The notes beneath the pieces were generated by a model, which was given only the letters and a program-made list of their open reading frames with translations, had not been told where the DNA came from and ran no database searches. 64,000 nucleotides of DNA from JANXAZ01 sp964504655 (GTDB taxonomy: Bacteria > Pseudomonadota > Alphaproteobacteria > Geminicoccales > Geminicoccaceae): contig CAZDFD010000001.1 of NCBI GenBank assembly GCA_964504655.1, forward strand, positions 58,406 to 122,405. The letters run 5' to 3'. A program made the position numbers and the translations under genes. Below, in pieces: positions 34,025 to 42,873 of this stretch. Position 1 is the first letter of the stretch. Each line of letters opens with the position of its first letter.

Positions 34025-35515
34025 CCCGCCCCGAGCCCTGCCGGACCGCCGTGCCGCCATCGCGTGGAGCCGTTGATGGCGGGGCCCGTGCCGTCGCGGG
34101 CCCTGGCCTTCCTCGCCGGCCGGGCGAGCCTCCTGCCGGAAGCAGAGCGGCCGCGGGTCCATCTGCTGACGAGCCCCGCCGCCGTCGCGCGCAGCGCCGA
34201 CCTGCTGCTCGCGGCCGGCGCCGAGCCCTCGGCCACCGCCGACCCGGCGACCGTGGCCCCGTTCGTCGAGGCGGCCGGCGCGCTTCTGGTCAATCTGGGC
34301 ATGCTCGAGCCGAGCCGCGAGACCGCGATCGGCCATGCCGTGGCGACCGCCCGCCGGCTCGGCCGTCCCTGGGTGCTCGACCCGGTCAAGATCGGCACGA
34401 GCCCGGCCCGACTGGCACTCGCCCGCCACCTGCTCGCCGCCGGCCCACAGGTCCTCAAGCTCAACCGCTCCGAACTCGCGGCGCTCGCCGGCGGCGATGG
34501 GCCCGAGGCGGTGCTGCGCCTCGCCCGTCGCCACGACCTCGTCGTGCTCGCCACCGGCACAACCGATCTCGTCAGCGACGGGCGGCGGCTGGCCCTGGTC
34601 GCGGGCGGCAGCCCGCACCTCACCCGGGTCACCGCCGCCGGCTGCGCGCTCGGCGCGCTGGTCGCGGCGTTCCTCGCCGCCGGCGAGCCGCCGTTCGAGG
34701 CGGCCCTGCTCGCCAGCGCCGGACTGGCGGTGGCGGCCGCCCGGGCCGCGGCCGCGGCGGCCGGCCCGGGCAGCTTCTGGCCGGCCTGCCTCGACCGGCT
34801 CGCGGGGCTCGGCCCGGCCGACCTCCTGGCCGAGGCGCGGGTGGCCGAGCCGCCCGCCTTCGACCTCCGCCTCTATGGCGTGCTCGACCCGGCCCGCTCG
34901 CTCGGCCGGCCGCTGCCCGAGCTCGCCCGCGCCGCGGCGGCGGGCGGCGCCACCCTCCTGCAGCTGCGCATCAAGGAGGGCTCGGCCCGCGCGCTGGTCG
35001 AGGCGGCCCGGGCCATCCGGGCCGCCCTCGTGGGCACCGGCGTGCCACTCTTGGTCGACGACCGGGTCGACGTCGCCGTCGCCGCCGGTGCCGCCGGGGC
35101 GCATGTCGGGCGGACCGACCTCGATCCCGGCACCGCCCGGGCGATCCTGGGGCCCGAGGCGATCCTGGGCGTGACCGTCCACCACGGCCACGAGGCCCGC
35201 GCGCTGCCAGCCGGCATCGCCAGCTATGCCGGGCTCGGGCCGGTCTTTCCGACCGCCTCCAAGGACCCGGGCGACCCGCCGCTCGGGCCCGAGGGCCTCG
35301 CCCGGCTGATCGGCGAGGTGCGGGCCGCGCACCCCGGCCTCCTGGTCTGCGGCATCGCCGGGATCGAGGCCGGCAACGCCGCCAGGGTGATCGAGGCCGG
35401 CGCCGACGGCGTGGCGGTGATCTCGGAGCTGTTCATGGCCGACGACGTCGCGGCCGCCGCCCGCCGGCTGCGCGGCGTGGTGGACGCGGCGCTGGCGCGG
35501 AGGAGCGAGCCGTGA
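34022..35515 (+). CDS. Bifunctional hydroxyethylthiazole kinase / thiamine-phosphate synthase (ThiM-ThiE fusion)
   Basis: The 497-residue protein joins two thiamine enzymes. Residues about 1-275 are ThiM-like (ribokinase fold; VLKLNRSELAALAG, then AAGCALGALVAAFLA with Cys208). Residues about 280-497 are ThiE (LLQLRIKEGS, PLLVDDRVDVAVAAGAAGAHVG, YAGLGPVFPTASKD, GADGVAVISELF). The ThiE half looks complete. The ThiM half departs from family consensus at the thiazole-binding N-terminus (LAAGAEPSAT where relatives have LAxGASPxMA) and has AAGC instead of GTGC, so its kinase activity is uncertain. The start is the ATG in the riboswitch P1 stem. Confidence 0.9.
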   Translation: MPAPSPAGPPCRHRVEPLMAGPVPSRALAFLAGRASLLPEAERPRVHLLTSPAAVARSADLLLAAGAEPSATADPATVAPFVEAAGALLVNLGMLEPSRETAIGHAVATARRLGRPWVLDPVKIGTSPARLALARHLLAAGPQVLKLNRSELAALAGGDGPEAVLRLARRHDLVVLATGTTDLVSDGRRLALVAGGSPHLTRVTAAGCALGALVAAFLAAGEPPFEAALLASAGLAVAAARAAAAAAGPGSFWPACLDRLAGLGPADLLAEARVAEPPAFDLRLYGVLDPARSLGRPLPELARAAAAGGATLLQLRIKEGSARALVEAARAIRAALVGTGVPLLVDDRVDVAVAAGAAGAHVGRTDLDPGTARAILGPEAILGVTVHHGHEARALPAGIASYAGLGPVFPTASKDPGDPPLGPEGLARLIGEVRAAHPGLLVCGIAGIEAGNAARVIEAGADGVAVISELFMADDVAAAARRLRGVVDAALARRSEP

Positions 35516-36330
35516 TCCCGATCGCGCTCACCGTAGCCGGCTCCGATTCGGGCGGCGGCGCCGGCATCCAGGCCGACCTCAAGACCTTCTCGGCGCTGGG
35601 CGTGTTCGGCTGCTCGGCGGTGACCGCCCTGACCGCCCAGAACACCACGGGCGTGCAGGGGATCTTCCCGGTCGATGCGGCCTTCGTCGCCCGCCAGATC
35701 GATTCGGTCTTCGCGGATCTGCGGGTCGACGCGGTCAAGATCGGCATGCTCGGCAGCACGCCCGTGATCGAGGTGGTGGCCGAGGCCCTGGCCCACTGGC
35801 GGCCGCCACTCGTGGTGCTCGACCCGGTCATGGTCGCCAAGGGCGGCGACCGGCTGCTCGAGGAGGACGCGGTCCGGGCGCTCCGCGAGCGGCTCCTGCC
35901 GCTCGCCACGCTGATCACCCCGAACCTGCCCGAGGCGGCGGCGCTCTTGGGCGAGGCGCCGGCCACCGAGCGCCGCGCCATGCCGCGCGTGGCGGCCCGG
36001 CTGCAGGGCCTGGGCGTGGCGAACGTGCTCCTCAAGGGCGGCCATCTCGAAGGGCCGGAGAGCCCCGATGTGCTGCTGCACGGCGGCGAGCTGGTCTGGC
36101 TCGAGGGCCGGCGGGTGGCGACCCGCCACACCCACGGGACCGGCTGCACGCTCGCCTCGGCGATCGCTGCCATGGCCGCCCGCGGCCGGCCGCTCCCGGC
36201 CGCCTGCTACGATGCCAAGCGCTGGCTCGAGGGGGCGCTGGCCGCCGCCGAGCGGCTGGGCGTCGGCCGAGGGATCGGCCCGGTTCACCATTTCTGGCAG
36301 CTCTGGCCGACGCTGGAGCACGGCCGATGA
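35512..36330 (+). CDS. thiD: Hydroxymethylpyrimidine/phosphomethylpyrimidine kinase ThiD
   Basis: Phosphorylates HMP to HMP-P and HMP-PP, the pyrimidine substrate for ThiE. The 272-residue ribokinase-fold protein has the family start ALTVAGSDSGGGAGIQADLKTF, the VDAVKIGMLGS and PLVVLDPVMVAKGGDRLL motifs and the C-terminal anion hole HTHGTGCTLASAIAA with the catalytic Cys. The GTG start overlaps the thiM-thiE stop (GTGA). It works with TenA and ThiXYZ in pyrimidine salvage. Confidence 0.96.
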   Translation: MIPIALTVAGSDSGGGAGIQADLKTFSALGVFGCSAVTALTAQNTTGVQGIFPVDAAFVARQIDSVFADLRVDAVKIGMLGSTPVIEVVAEALAHWRPPLVVLDPVMVAKGGDRLLEEDAVRALRERLLPLATLITPNLPEAAALLGEAPATERRAMPRVAARLQGLGVANVLLKGGHLEGPESPDVLLHGGELVWLEGRRVATRHTHGTGCTLASAIAAMAARGRPLPAACYDAKRWLEGALAAAERLGVGRGIGPVHHFWQLWPTLEHGR

Positions 36331-37400
36331 CCAGCCGCCGCACGATCCTGGCCGCCGCGGCCGCGGCCCCGGTGGCAGCCCCGGCGGTGCTCCGCGCCGA
36401 CACGCCGCGACGCTGGCGGATGGTGACCTCCTGGCCGAGGGGCCTGCCCGGGCCGGGCACCAACGCGCAGCGCCTGGCGGAGCGGATCGGCCGGCTCTCG
36501 GGTGGCCGGCTCGAGGTCCTGCTCCACGCAGCCGGAGAGCTGGTCCCGGCCCTCCAGGTCCTGGACGCGGTCGCGGGCGGGCTCGCCGAGTGCGGCCACA
36601 GCGCATCGCTCTATTGGACCGGCAAGGCGCCGGCCGCGGCACTCTTCACGACCGTGCCGTTCGGCCTCACTCCGAGCGAGCACGTCGCCTGGATCGAGCA
36701 GGGCGGCGGCCAGGGGCTCTGGGACGAGCTCTACGCGCCGTTCGGGCTCAAAGCCTTCATGGCCGGCAACTCGGGCGTCAACATGGGCGGCTGGTTCCGC
36801 TCCGAGCTCGGCGGCCTCGCCGACCTGTCCGGCCTCAAGATCCGCGCCGTCGGGCTGTCGGGCGAGCTCTTCCGGCGGCTCGGCGCCACCCCGGTGGCGA
36901 TGGGCATCCCCGACGTCTTCCCGGCGCTGCAGAGCGGGGCGATCGACGCGGTCGAGCTCCTGGGTCCGGCCTCCGACCGCGCCCAAGGCCTGCACCAGGT
37001 GGCCCGCCACTACTACTATCCGGGCTTTACCAAGCCCAATGGCACGGCCGAGCTCCTCGTGGCGCGACGCGCGTTCGAGGCCCTGCCCGACGACCTTCAG
37101 GGGATCGTCCGGGCGGCCTGCGAGGCCGAGACGCAGAGCACGCTCGCCGACTACGAGACCCGCAACGCCCAGGGCCTAGCCACGCTGGTCCAGGAGCACG
37201 GCACCAAGCTCGCCCCCTGGCCCGGCGAGATCGTCGAGCGGGCCCGGGCGATCGGCCGCGAGCTCCTGACCGAGCTCGCCGCCAAGGGCCCGCTCGAGCG
37301 ACGGATCGTCGAGTCCTACGAGGCGGCTAGGCGGCGGCTGGCGCCCTGGTCGCAGGTCGGCTGGGCGGCCTTCCTCTCGGCCCGCGGCCGGGTCGGCTGA
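36327..37400 (+). CDS. TRAP-transporter-type periplasmic substrate-binding protein (DctP/TakP-like)
   Basis: A 357-residue exported protein. The N-terminus (SRRTILAAAAAAP) has a twin-arginine-like signal. The mature part is DctP-like, with the motif NMGGWFRSELGGLADLSGLKIRAVGLSGELFRRLGATPVAMGIPDVFPALQSGAIDAVE and YYYPGFTKPNG, resembling the TakP 2-oxoacid-binding branch. No DctQ or DctM membrane partner is encoded nearby. It overlaps thiD by ATGA and lies before tenA, so it is part of the riboswitch-controlled operon. A thiamine-related ligand is suggested by context only. Confidence 0.85.
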   Translation: MTSRRTILAAAAAAPVAAPAVLRADTPRRWRMVTSWPRGLPGPGTNAQRLAERIGRLSGGRLEVLLHAAGELVPALQVLDAVAGGLAECGHSASLYWTGKAPAAALFTTVPFGLTPSEHVAWIEQGGGQGLWDELYAPFGLKAFMAGNSGVNMGGWFRSELGGLADLSGLKIRAVGLSGELFRRLGATPVAMGIPDVFPALQSGAIDAVELLGPASDRAQGLHQVARHYYYPGFTKPNGTAELLVARRAFEALPDDLQGIVRAACEAETQSTLADYETRNAQGLATLVQEHGTKLAPWPGEIVERARAIGRELLTELAAKGPLERRIVESYEAARRRLAPWSQVGWAAFLSARGRVG

Positions 37401-37409
37401 GGCGCCCGC

Positions 37410-38123
37410 ATGACCGCCGCCCTCCACCACCTCGTGGCCCCCGCCTCGCTCGCCGGCCGCCTGATCGCAGCCGATCCCGACCTCTGGCGGGCCTATACCG
37501 AGCACGCCTTCGTGGGCGCACTCCAGGCCGGCGCGCTGCCCGAGGCCGCGTTCCGAGCCTATCTGGTCCAGGACTACCGCTTCCTCGTCCACTTCGCCCG
37601 TGCCTGGGCGCTGGCCGCGGTCAAGGCCGAGGATGCCTCCGAGATCCGCGCCTGCGCTGCCACCGTGCACGCCCTGATCGACGAGGAGCTGAAGCTGCAC
37701 ATCGGCTATTGCCGGGGCTTCGGCCTCGCCGAGGCGGACCTCGCGCGCGCCCCCGAGCACCCGGCCACGACCGCTTACGCGAGCTTCGTCCTCGAGCGCG
37801 GCCTCTCGGGCGACCTCCTGGACCTCCTCGTGGCGCTCGCCCCCTGCGTGGTGGGCTATGGCGAGATCGGCGCCCGGCTCCGGGCCGATCCGCTGACCCG
37901 GCTCGAGGGCAATCCCTACCGGGAGTGGATCTCGACCTACGCCGGCGAGGCCTATGCGGAGGTCGCCCGCGCCGCCTCGGCCCAGCTCGACCGGGTGGCC
38001 GCGGCGCGGATCGGCGCGCCGATCGAGCGGAGTCCGCGCTGGCCGGGCCTCGCCGCCATCTTCGCCCGGGCGACCGCGCTCGAGGTGGCGTTCTGGCAGA
38101 TGGGCCTCGATGCGGCCGGCTGA
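37410..38123 (+). CDS. tenA: TenA/Thi-4 family aminopyrimidine aminohydrolase (thiaminase II)
   Basis: Hydrolyses aminomethyl-HMP (and thiamine slowly) to HMP for salvage. The 237-residue all-helical protein keeps the catalytic cysteine in LAPCVVGYGEIG (Cys146) and the YLVQDYRFLVHFARAWA segment with its active-site acidic residue and aromatics, plus the Glu of ALEVAFWQM near the C-terminus. This is therefore the TenA_C type. It follows the TRAP-type protein by 9 bases and overlaps thiZ by 14 bases. Confidence 0.94.
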   Translation: MTAALHHLVAPASLAGRLIAADPDLWRAYTEHAFVGALQAGALPEAAFRAYLVQDYRFLVHFARAWALAAVKAEDASEIRACAATVHALIDEELKLHIGYCRGFGLAEADLARAPEHPATTAYASFVLERGLSGDLLDLLVALAPCVVGYGEIGARLRADPLTRLEGNPYREWISTYAGEAYAEVARAASAQLDRVAAARIGAPIERSPRWPGLAAIFARATALEVAFWQMGLDAAG

Positions 38124-38880
38124 GGCGGGCCCGGCACCCGGCCTCCGCCTCGAGGTCGAGCGGCTGGCCTTCGAGGGCCGCACCCTGGTCGAGGATCTCC
38201 GCCTCGAGGTGCCGGGCGGCCGCACCACCTGCCTGCTCGGCCCCTCGGGGGTCGGCAAGAGCAGCCTGTTGCGGCTCCTGGCCGGGCTCCTGCCCGGGGC
38301 GCGTCGGAGCGCCGGCGACGGGCGCCCGCTCGAGGGCCGGATCGCCTGGATGGCGCAGGCCGATCTGCTCCTTCCCTGGCTCACGGTGGAGGACAACCTG
38401 CTCCTGGGCTTCCGGCTGCGCGGCGCCAGTCGCGCCGCCCTGGCCGAGCGGCGCGAGGCCGCCCTGGCCCTCCTCGAGCGGGTCGGCCTCGCTGGCTCCG
38501 CCCGGGCCTTGCCGCACACGCTCTCGGGCGGCATGCGGCAGCGCGCCGCGCTCGCCCGCACGCTGGTCGAGGACCGGCCGATCGTGCTCATGGACGAGCC
38601 GTTCTCGGCGCTCGATGCGATCACCCGCCACCGCCTGCAGGAGCTGGCCGCCGAGCTCCTGGCAGGGCGGACCGTGCTGCTCGTCACCCACAGCCCCTTG
38701 GAGGCGCTCCGGCTCGGCCACGAGGTACGGGTCATGAGCGGCGTGCCGGCCCGGCTCGACCCGCCGCTCAGGCTGCCCGGCCAGCCGCCCCGCCCGGTGG
38801 CCGATCCGACGCTCTTGGCGCAGGAGGCGCGCCTGCTCGAGCGACTCGCCGCGGCCGCGCCCCTGGCGGCGGCGGCATGA
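38110..38880 (+). CDS. thiZ: ABC transporter ATP-binding protein for pyrimidine precursor (ThiZ)
   Basis: Cytosolic ATPase of 256 residues. Walker A is GPSGVGKSS, the Q-loop WMAQADLLLPWLTVEDNLLLG is typical of nitrate/taurine/ThiZ-type ABC proteins, and the signature LSGGMRQR and Walker B IVLMDEPFSALD are intact. The ATG at 38110 lies inside the tenA end. With thiX and thiY it forms the formylaminopyrimidine-type importer known from thiamine salvage operons; substrate assigned from context. Confidence 0.9.
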   Translation: MRPAEAGPAPGLRLEVERLAFEGRTLVEDLRLEVPGGRTTCLLGPSGVGKSSLLRLLAGLLPGARRSAGDGRPLEGRIAWMAQADLLLPWLTVEDNLLLGFRLRGASRAALAERREAALALLERVGLAGSARALPHTLSGGMRQRAALARTLVEDRPIVLMDEPFSALDAITRHRLQELAAELLAGRTVLLVTHSPLEALRLGHEVRVMSGVPARLDPPLRLPGQPPRPVADPTLLAQEARLLERLAAAAPLAAAA

Positions 38881-39629
38881 GCCGGCTGCGTCCGCTGGTG
38901 ATCGCCATGGGCCTCCTCCTGCTCTGGCAGGCGGTCGTCTGGGCCACCGCCGCCCCGGCCTTCATCCTGCCGGGCCCGCTACGGGTCGCGGCCACGCTCT
39001 GGGCGCGGCTCGACCTGATCCTGGCGCACGCGGCCACGACCGCCCTCGAGATCGTCCTCGGCTTGGCGCTGGGCACCCTCCTCGGCGCGGCGGCCGCCCT
39101 CCTGCTCACCGCCTCGGCCCGGGCCAAGGCCTGGCTCCTGCCGGTGCTCGTGGCGAGCCAGGCGCTGCCGGTCTTCGCCCTGGCACCGCTCCTCGTCCTC
39201 TGGCTCGGCTACGGGCTGCCCTCGAAGATCGCCATGGCGGTGCTGATCATCTTCTTCCCCGTCGCCGCCGCCTTCCACGACGGGCTGCGCCGCACCCCGC
39301 CCGGCTGGCTCGAGCTCGCCCTGGTCATGGACGCCCGGCCGGCGGCAGTGCTCTGGCGGGTGCGGGTGCCGGCGGCGCTGCCGGCCTTCGCCTCGGGGCT
39401 CCGGGTGGCGGCCGCAGTGGCGCCGATCGGTGCCGTGGTCGGCGAGTGGGTCGGCAGCTCGGCGGGCCTCGGCTACCTGATGCTGCATGCCAACGCGCGG
39501 ATGCAGACCGACCTCCTGTTCGCCGCCCTCCTCGTGCTGTGCCTGATGGCCCTCCTGCTCTGGCACGCGGTCGACCGGGTGCTGCGGCGTGCGGTGTTCT
39601 GGCCCTCCGAGACCCTCCACCCCGGCTGA
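38877..39629 (+). CDS. thiX: ABC transporter permease for pyrimidine precursor (ThiX)
   Basis: A 250-residue inner-membrane permease of the BPD (SsuC/TauC-like) family with about six helices. The EAA-type cytoplasmic loop is recognisable as ELALVMDARPAAVLWRVRVPAALPAFASGLRVAAAVAPIGAVVGEWV. The ATG overlaps the thiZ stop (ATGA). It presumably forms the channel for the substrate delivered by ThiY. Specificity rests on the operon context. Confidence 0.9.
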   Translation: MSRLRPLVIAMGLLLLWQAVVWATAAPAFILPGPLRVAATLWARLDLILAHAATTALEIVLGLALGTLLGAAAALLLTASARAKAWLLPVLVASQALPVFALAPLLVLWLGYGLPSKIAMAVLIIFFPVAAAFHDGLRRTPPGWLELALVMDARPAAVLWRVRVPAALPAFASGLRVAAAVAPIGAVVGEWVGSSAGLGYLMLHANARMQTDLLFAALLVLCLMALLLWHAVDRVLRRAVFWPSETLHPG

Positions 39630-39643
39630 GAGCGGAAACCCCG

Positions 39644-40579
39644 ATGCGTCGGCTGCTCACCCTCCTGTTCCTGCTCCTCGCCACGCCGGCGGCCGCCGCC
39701 GAACGGCTGACCGTGCTGCTCGACTGGTTCGTCAACCCCGACCACGGGCCCTTGGTGATCGCCCGCGAGAAGGGCTTCTTCGCGGCCGAGGGGCTCGAGG
39801 TCGATCTGGTGGCCCCGGCCGACCCGAACGATCCGCCAAAGCTGGTCGCCGCCCGCCGGGCCGACATCGCGATCGGCTACCAGCCGCAGCTCCACCTGCA
39901 GGTCCAGGAGGGCCTGCCGCTCGCCCGCTTCGGGACCCTCGTCGCCACCCCGCTCAACAGCCTCGTGCTGCTGGAGGGCGGGCCGATCGGCCGGCTCGCC
40001 GATCTCAAGGGCCGGCGGATCGGCTACTCGGTCGGCGGCTTCGAGGAGGCGTTGCTCGGCGCCATGCTCGAGCGCGCCGGGCTCGGGCTCGCCGATGTGC
40101 GGCTCGTCAACGTCAACTTCGCGCTCTCGGCGGCGCTGCTGTCGGGCCAGGTGGACGCCGTGATCGGCGCCTTCCGCAACTTCGAGCTCAACCAGCTCGC
40201 GCTCGAGGGCCGGCCGGGCCGCGCCTTCTTCCCGGAGGAGGAGGGCGTGCCGCCCTATGACGAGCTGATCTACTTGGCGCACACCGACGATCTCGGCCGG
40301 CCGGCACTGCGCCGGTTCCTGGCGGCGGTCGAGCGCGCGACTTTCTGGATCCTCAACCGGCCGGACGAGGCCTGGGCGGTGTTCTCCGGCACCGCCCGGG
40401 AGCTGCAGGACGAGCTCAACCGGCGCGCCTGGGCCGCCACCCTGCCGCGCTTCGCGCATGCGCCCGCGGCGCTCGATGCCGGCCGCTACGCCGGCTTCGC
40501 CTCGTTCCTGCATGGCCGCGGGCTGATCGGCCCGCCGCCGCCGGTCGCGCGCTACGCGGTCGACCCGGGCACGCGCTGA
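39644..40579 (+). CDS. thiY: Thiamine pyrimidine precursor-binding protein (ThiY, NMT1/THI5-like)
   Basis: Periplasmic binding protein of 311 residues with a signal peptide (about 1-20, ending AAAAE) and the NMT1/THI5-like domain starting LTVLLDWFVNPDHGPLVIAREKGFFAAEGL, the hallmark of HMP/formylaminopyrimidine-binding proteins. It ends with the usual FASFLHGRGLIGPPPPVARY. It is the last gene of the riboswitch operon, 14 bases after thiX. The convergent gene begins its 3' end only 6 bases later. Confidence 0.93.
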   Translation: MRRLLTLLFLLLATPAAAAERLTVLLDWFVNPDHGPLVIAREKGFFAAEGLEVDLVAPADPNDPPKLVAARRADIAIGYQPQLHLQVQEGLPLARFGTLVATPLNSLVLLEGGPIGRLADLKGRRIGYSVGGFEEALLGAMLERAGLGLADVRLVNVNFALSAALLSGQVDAVIGAFRNFELNQLALEGRPGRAFFPEEEGVPPYDELIYLAHTDDLGRPALRRFLAAVERATFWILNRPDEAWAVFSGTARELQDELNRRAWAATLPRFAHAPAALDAGRYAGFASFLHGRGLIGPPPPVARYAVDPGTR

Positions 40580-40585
40580 GCCACC

Positions 40586-41188
40586 TCAGCCCACCGCGGC
40601 GGCCGGCTGAGGGTCCGGCGTGCGGGCACGGGCCAGCGCCTCGGCGGCGGCCTTGGCCCGGGTGAAGGCGGCGTGAGCCGGGTGGTTGGGATGCTCGGCC
40701 GCGACGTGGGTGCGTGGGCGCACGCGGCCGTCGCGGAGCCGCTTGGCGAGCCATTCGAGGCGGGCGGGGTTGAGGCCCGGGATCGGCATCAGCGCCGGGC
40801 GCAGGTCGCGCAGATCGCAGAGCTCGGTCTCGGCGCGGGCACGCTCGCGGTCGACCCGGGCGGTGGCGCGGCCGAGGGTGCCGAGCGTTGGCAGCTCGCC
40901 CAGAGGTTCGCCGCGGGTGAGCCGGTCGAGCGTGCGGGCCTCGAGGGCGACCAGCCGCTCGCGCCGCCAGGTGGCGGCGACGATCGCCTCGACCGCGGCC
41001 TCCTCGGCGGCGTCCAGCGGCTCGAGGCGCAGCCGCCAAGCGGCGAGCAGAGCCCTGAGCCTAGCCGCCTCGGCGGGCGTGCCGAGGTCGAGCAGCGCCT
41101 GCAGCGCCGGCCCGGGCTCGGCCGGGGCGGCGGCGGGGTCGGCCGCGGGCGGGGCGGCGGGCGGCGGTGTGTCGGGAGCTGCGTGCAT
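40586..41188 (-). CDS. Hypothetical Ala/Arg-rich protein
   Basis: A 200-residue cytosolic-looking protein with a low-complexity Pro/Ala N-terminus (residues 1-35) and a helical charged core around LEPLDAAEEAAVEAIVAATWRRERLVALEARTL. That core resembles the middle of a family of uncharacterised bacterial proteins I know only as hypothetical; the N-terminal segment those proteins share is missing, so this may be a diverged or shortened member. I start at MHAAPDTPP. It separates the thiamine operon from the photolyase gene and is convergent with thiY. Confidence 0.5.
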   Translation of the reverse strand: MHAAPDTPPPAAPPAADPAAAPAEPGPALQALLDLGTPAEAARLRALLAAWRLRLEPLDAAEEAAVEAIVAATWRRERLVALEARTLDRLTRGEPLGELPTLGTLGRATARVDRERARAETELCDLRDLRPALMPIPGLNPARLEWLAKRLRDGRVRPRTHVAAEHPNHPAHAAFTRAKAAAEALARARTPDPQPAAAVG

Positions 41189-41332
41189 CGGAGGCTCCGA
41201 AAGGGGAAGGAGGGACCTCGAGGCATCCAGGCAGGATGATCGGACCATACTCCTAAAGTGCAGGCGAGGCAACCCACCCGCCGCAGCCATCTGCGAGCGA
41301 GCCGGACAGGCGGGCGCTGCGTAGAAGAACCC

Positions 41333-42865
41333 ATGCGTCCGGTGCAGATCGTCTGGTTCAAGCGCGACCTGCGGGTGGTCGACCACGCACCCCTGGCCGC
41401 GGCCGCAGCCCGGGGGCCGGTGCTCCCCCTCTTCCTGGTCGAGCCGGAGCTCTGGCGTGAGCCCGACGCCTCGGGCCGGCACTGGGCCTTCCTGCGCGAG
41501 AGCCTCCTCGAGCTGCGCGTGGCGCTGGCCGGGATGGGTGCGCCCCTCGTCGTGCGCACCGGCGAGGCGGTCGACCTGCTCGAGGGCCTCCGCCAGAGCC
41601 TGCCGGTGGGCGGGCTGTGGTCGCACCAGGAGACGGGCAACGGCCGCACCTACGCACGCGACCGGCGCGTCGCCGCCTGGGTCCGGGAGCACGACATCCC
41701 CTGGCACGAGCCGCGTCAGTCGGGGGTGATCCGCTGGCTCGCGAGCCGGGCCGGCTGGAGCCGCCGCTGGGACGCCTTCATGCGCCGGCCGATCGTGCCG
41801 TCGCCGGTGCGGCTCGAGCCGGTGGTCGGCCTCGATCCGGGGCCGATCCCGGATGATCCGCCGGCCCTTCCGGCCGATTACTGCCCCGGCCGCCAACGCG
41901 GCGGTCGCGCCCAGGGTCTGGCGCTGCTCGCGAGCTTCCTGGCCGACCGTTGCCTGCCCTATCAGCGGGCGATGTCGTCACCCGAGGCCGGCGCGGCGCA
42001 CGGCTCGCGGCTGTCGCCGCACCTGGCGACGGGCACGCTCTCGATCCGCGAGGTCCTGCAGGCCGCCGAGGCGGCGCTGGGTCCGCTCGCTGGGCTCGGC
42101 GAGCCCGAGGCACGGCGGAAGGTAGGAGCGCTGCGCTCGTTCATCGGCCGGCTGCACTGGCGCTGCCATTTCGTCCAGAAGCTCGAGGACGAGCCCGCGA
42201 TCGAGTACCGCGCCTTCCACCCCATGCTCGAGGGACTGCGCGGCTGCGACCCCGAACGGCTCGCCGCCTGGAGGGAGGGGCGCACGGGCTGGCCGTTCGT
42301 CGATGCCTGCCTGCGCTGCCTCGCGGCCACCGGCTGGCTCAACTTCCGGGCCCGGGCGATGCTCGTGGCGGTGGCGTCCTACCAGCTCTGGCAGGACTGG
42401 CGCGAGCCGGGGCTGCATCTGGCCCGGATGTTCACCGACTACGAGCCCGGCATCCACTGGCCGCAGGTACAGATGCAGGCCGGCACCACGGGCATCAACG
42501 CGCTCCGGACCTACGATCCGGTCAAGCAGGGCCTGGACCACGACCCGGACGGGCGGTTCGTGGCGCGCTGGGTGCCCGAGCTCGCCCGGCTGCCGCTGCC
42601 GTTCCGCCAGCGGCCCTGGATGGCGCCGCCGCTGGTCCTGGAGGAGGCCGGGGTCGGCCTCGGCGCGCACTATCCGCGGCCACCGGTCGATGCGCGGACG
42701 GCCGCGGCCGAAGCCCGGGCGCGGATCGCGGCCGTGCGCCGCCAGCCGGGCTTCGCCGCGGCGGCCGACTCGGTCCAGGAACGCCACGGCAGCCGCAAGG
42801 CGGGCGTGCCGCGGCCCGACCGGCGCCGGCCACGGCCATCCGGCCAGCTCCGGCTCGATCTCTGA
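41333..42865 (+). CDS. Cryptochrome/deoxyribodipyrimidine photolyase family protein
   Basis: A 510-residue flavoprotein with an N-terminal photolyase alpha/beta domain (VQIVWFKRDLRVVDHAPLAAAA) and a C-terminal FAD-binding domain (AHGSRLSPHLATGTLSIREV, FIGRLHWRCHF, WPFVDACLRCLAATGWLNFRARAMLVAVASYQL). It either repairs UV-induced pyrimidine dimers with light or acts as a blue-light sensor. The start MRPVQIVW is chosen because the upstream codons are unconserved. A DUF2256 gene follows 8 bases later, a pairing common for photolyases. Confidence 0.9.
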   Translation: MRPVQIVWFKRDLRVVDHAPLAAAAARGPVLPLFLVEPELWREPDASGRHWAFLRESLLELRVALAGMGAPLVVRTGEAVDLLEGLRQSLPVGGLWSHQETGNGRTYARDRRVAAWVREHDIPWHEPRQSGVIRWLASRAGWSRRWDAFMRRPIVPSPVRLEPVVGLDPGPIPDDPPALPADYCPGRQRGGRAQGLALLASFLADRCLPYQRAMSSPEAGAAHGSRLSPHLATGTLSIREVLQAAEAALGPLAGLGEPEARRKVGALRSFIGRLHWRCHFVQKLEDEPAIEYRAFHPMLEGLRGCDPERLAAWREGRTGWPFVDACLRCLAATGWLNFRARAMLVAVASYQLWQDWREPGLHLARMFTDYEPGIHWPQVQMQAGTTGINALRTYDPVKQGLDHDPDGRFVARWVPELARLPLPFRQRPWMAPPLVLEEAGVGLGAHYPRPPVDARTAAAEARARIAAVRRQPGFAAAADSVQERHGSRKAGVPRPDRRRPRPSGQLRLDL

Positions 42866-42873
42866 GGCCGCCT

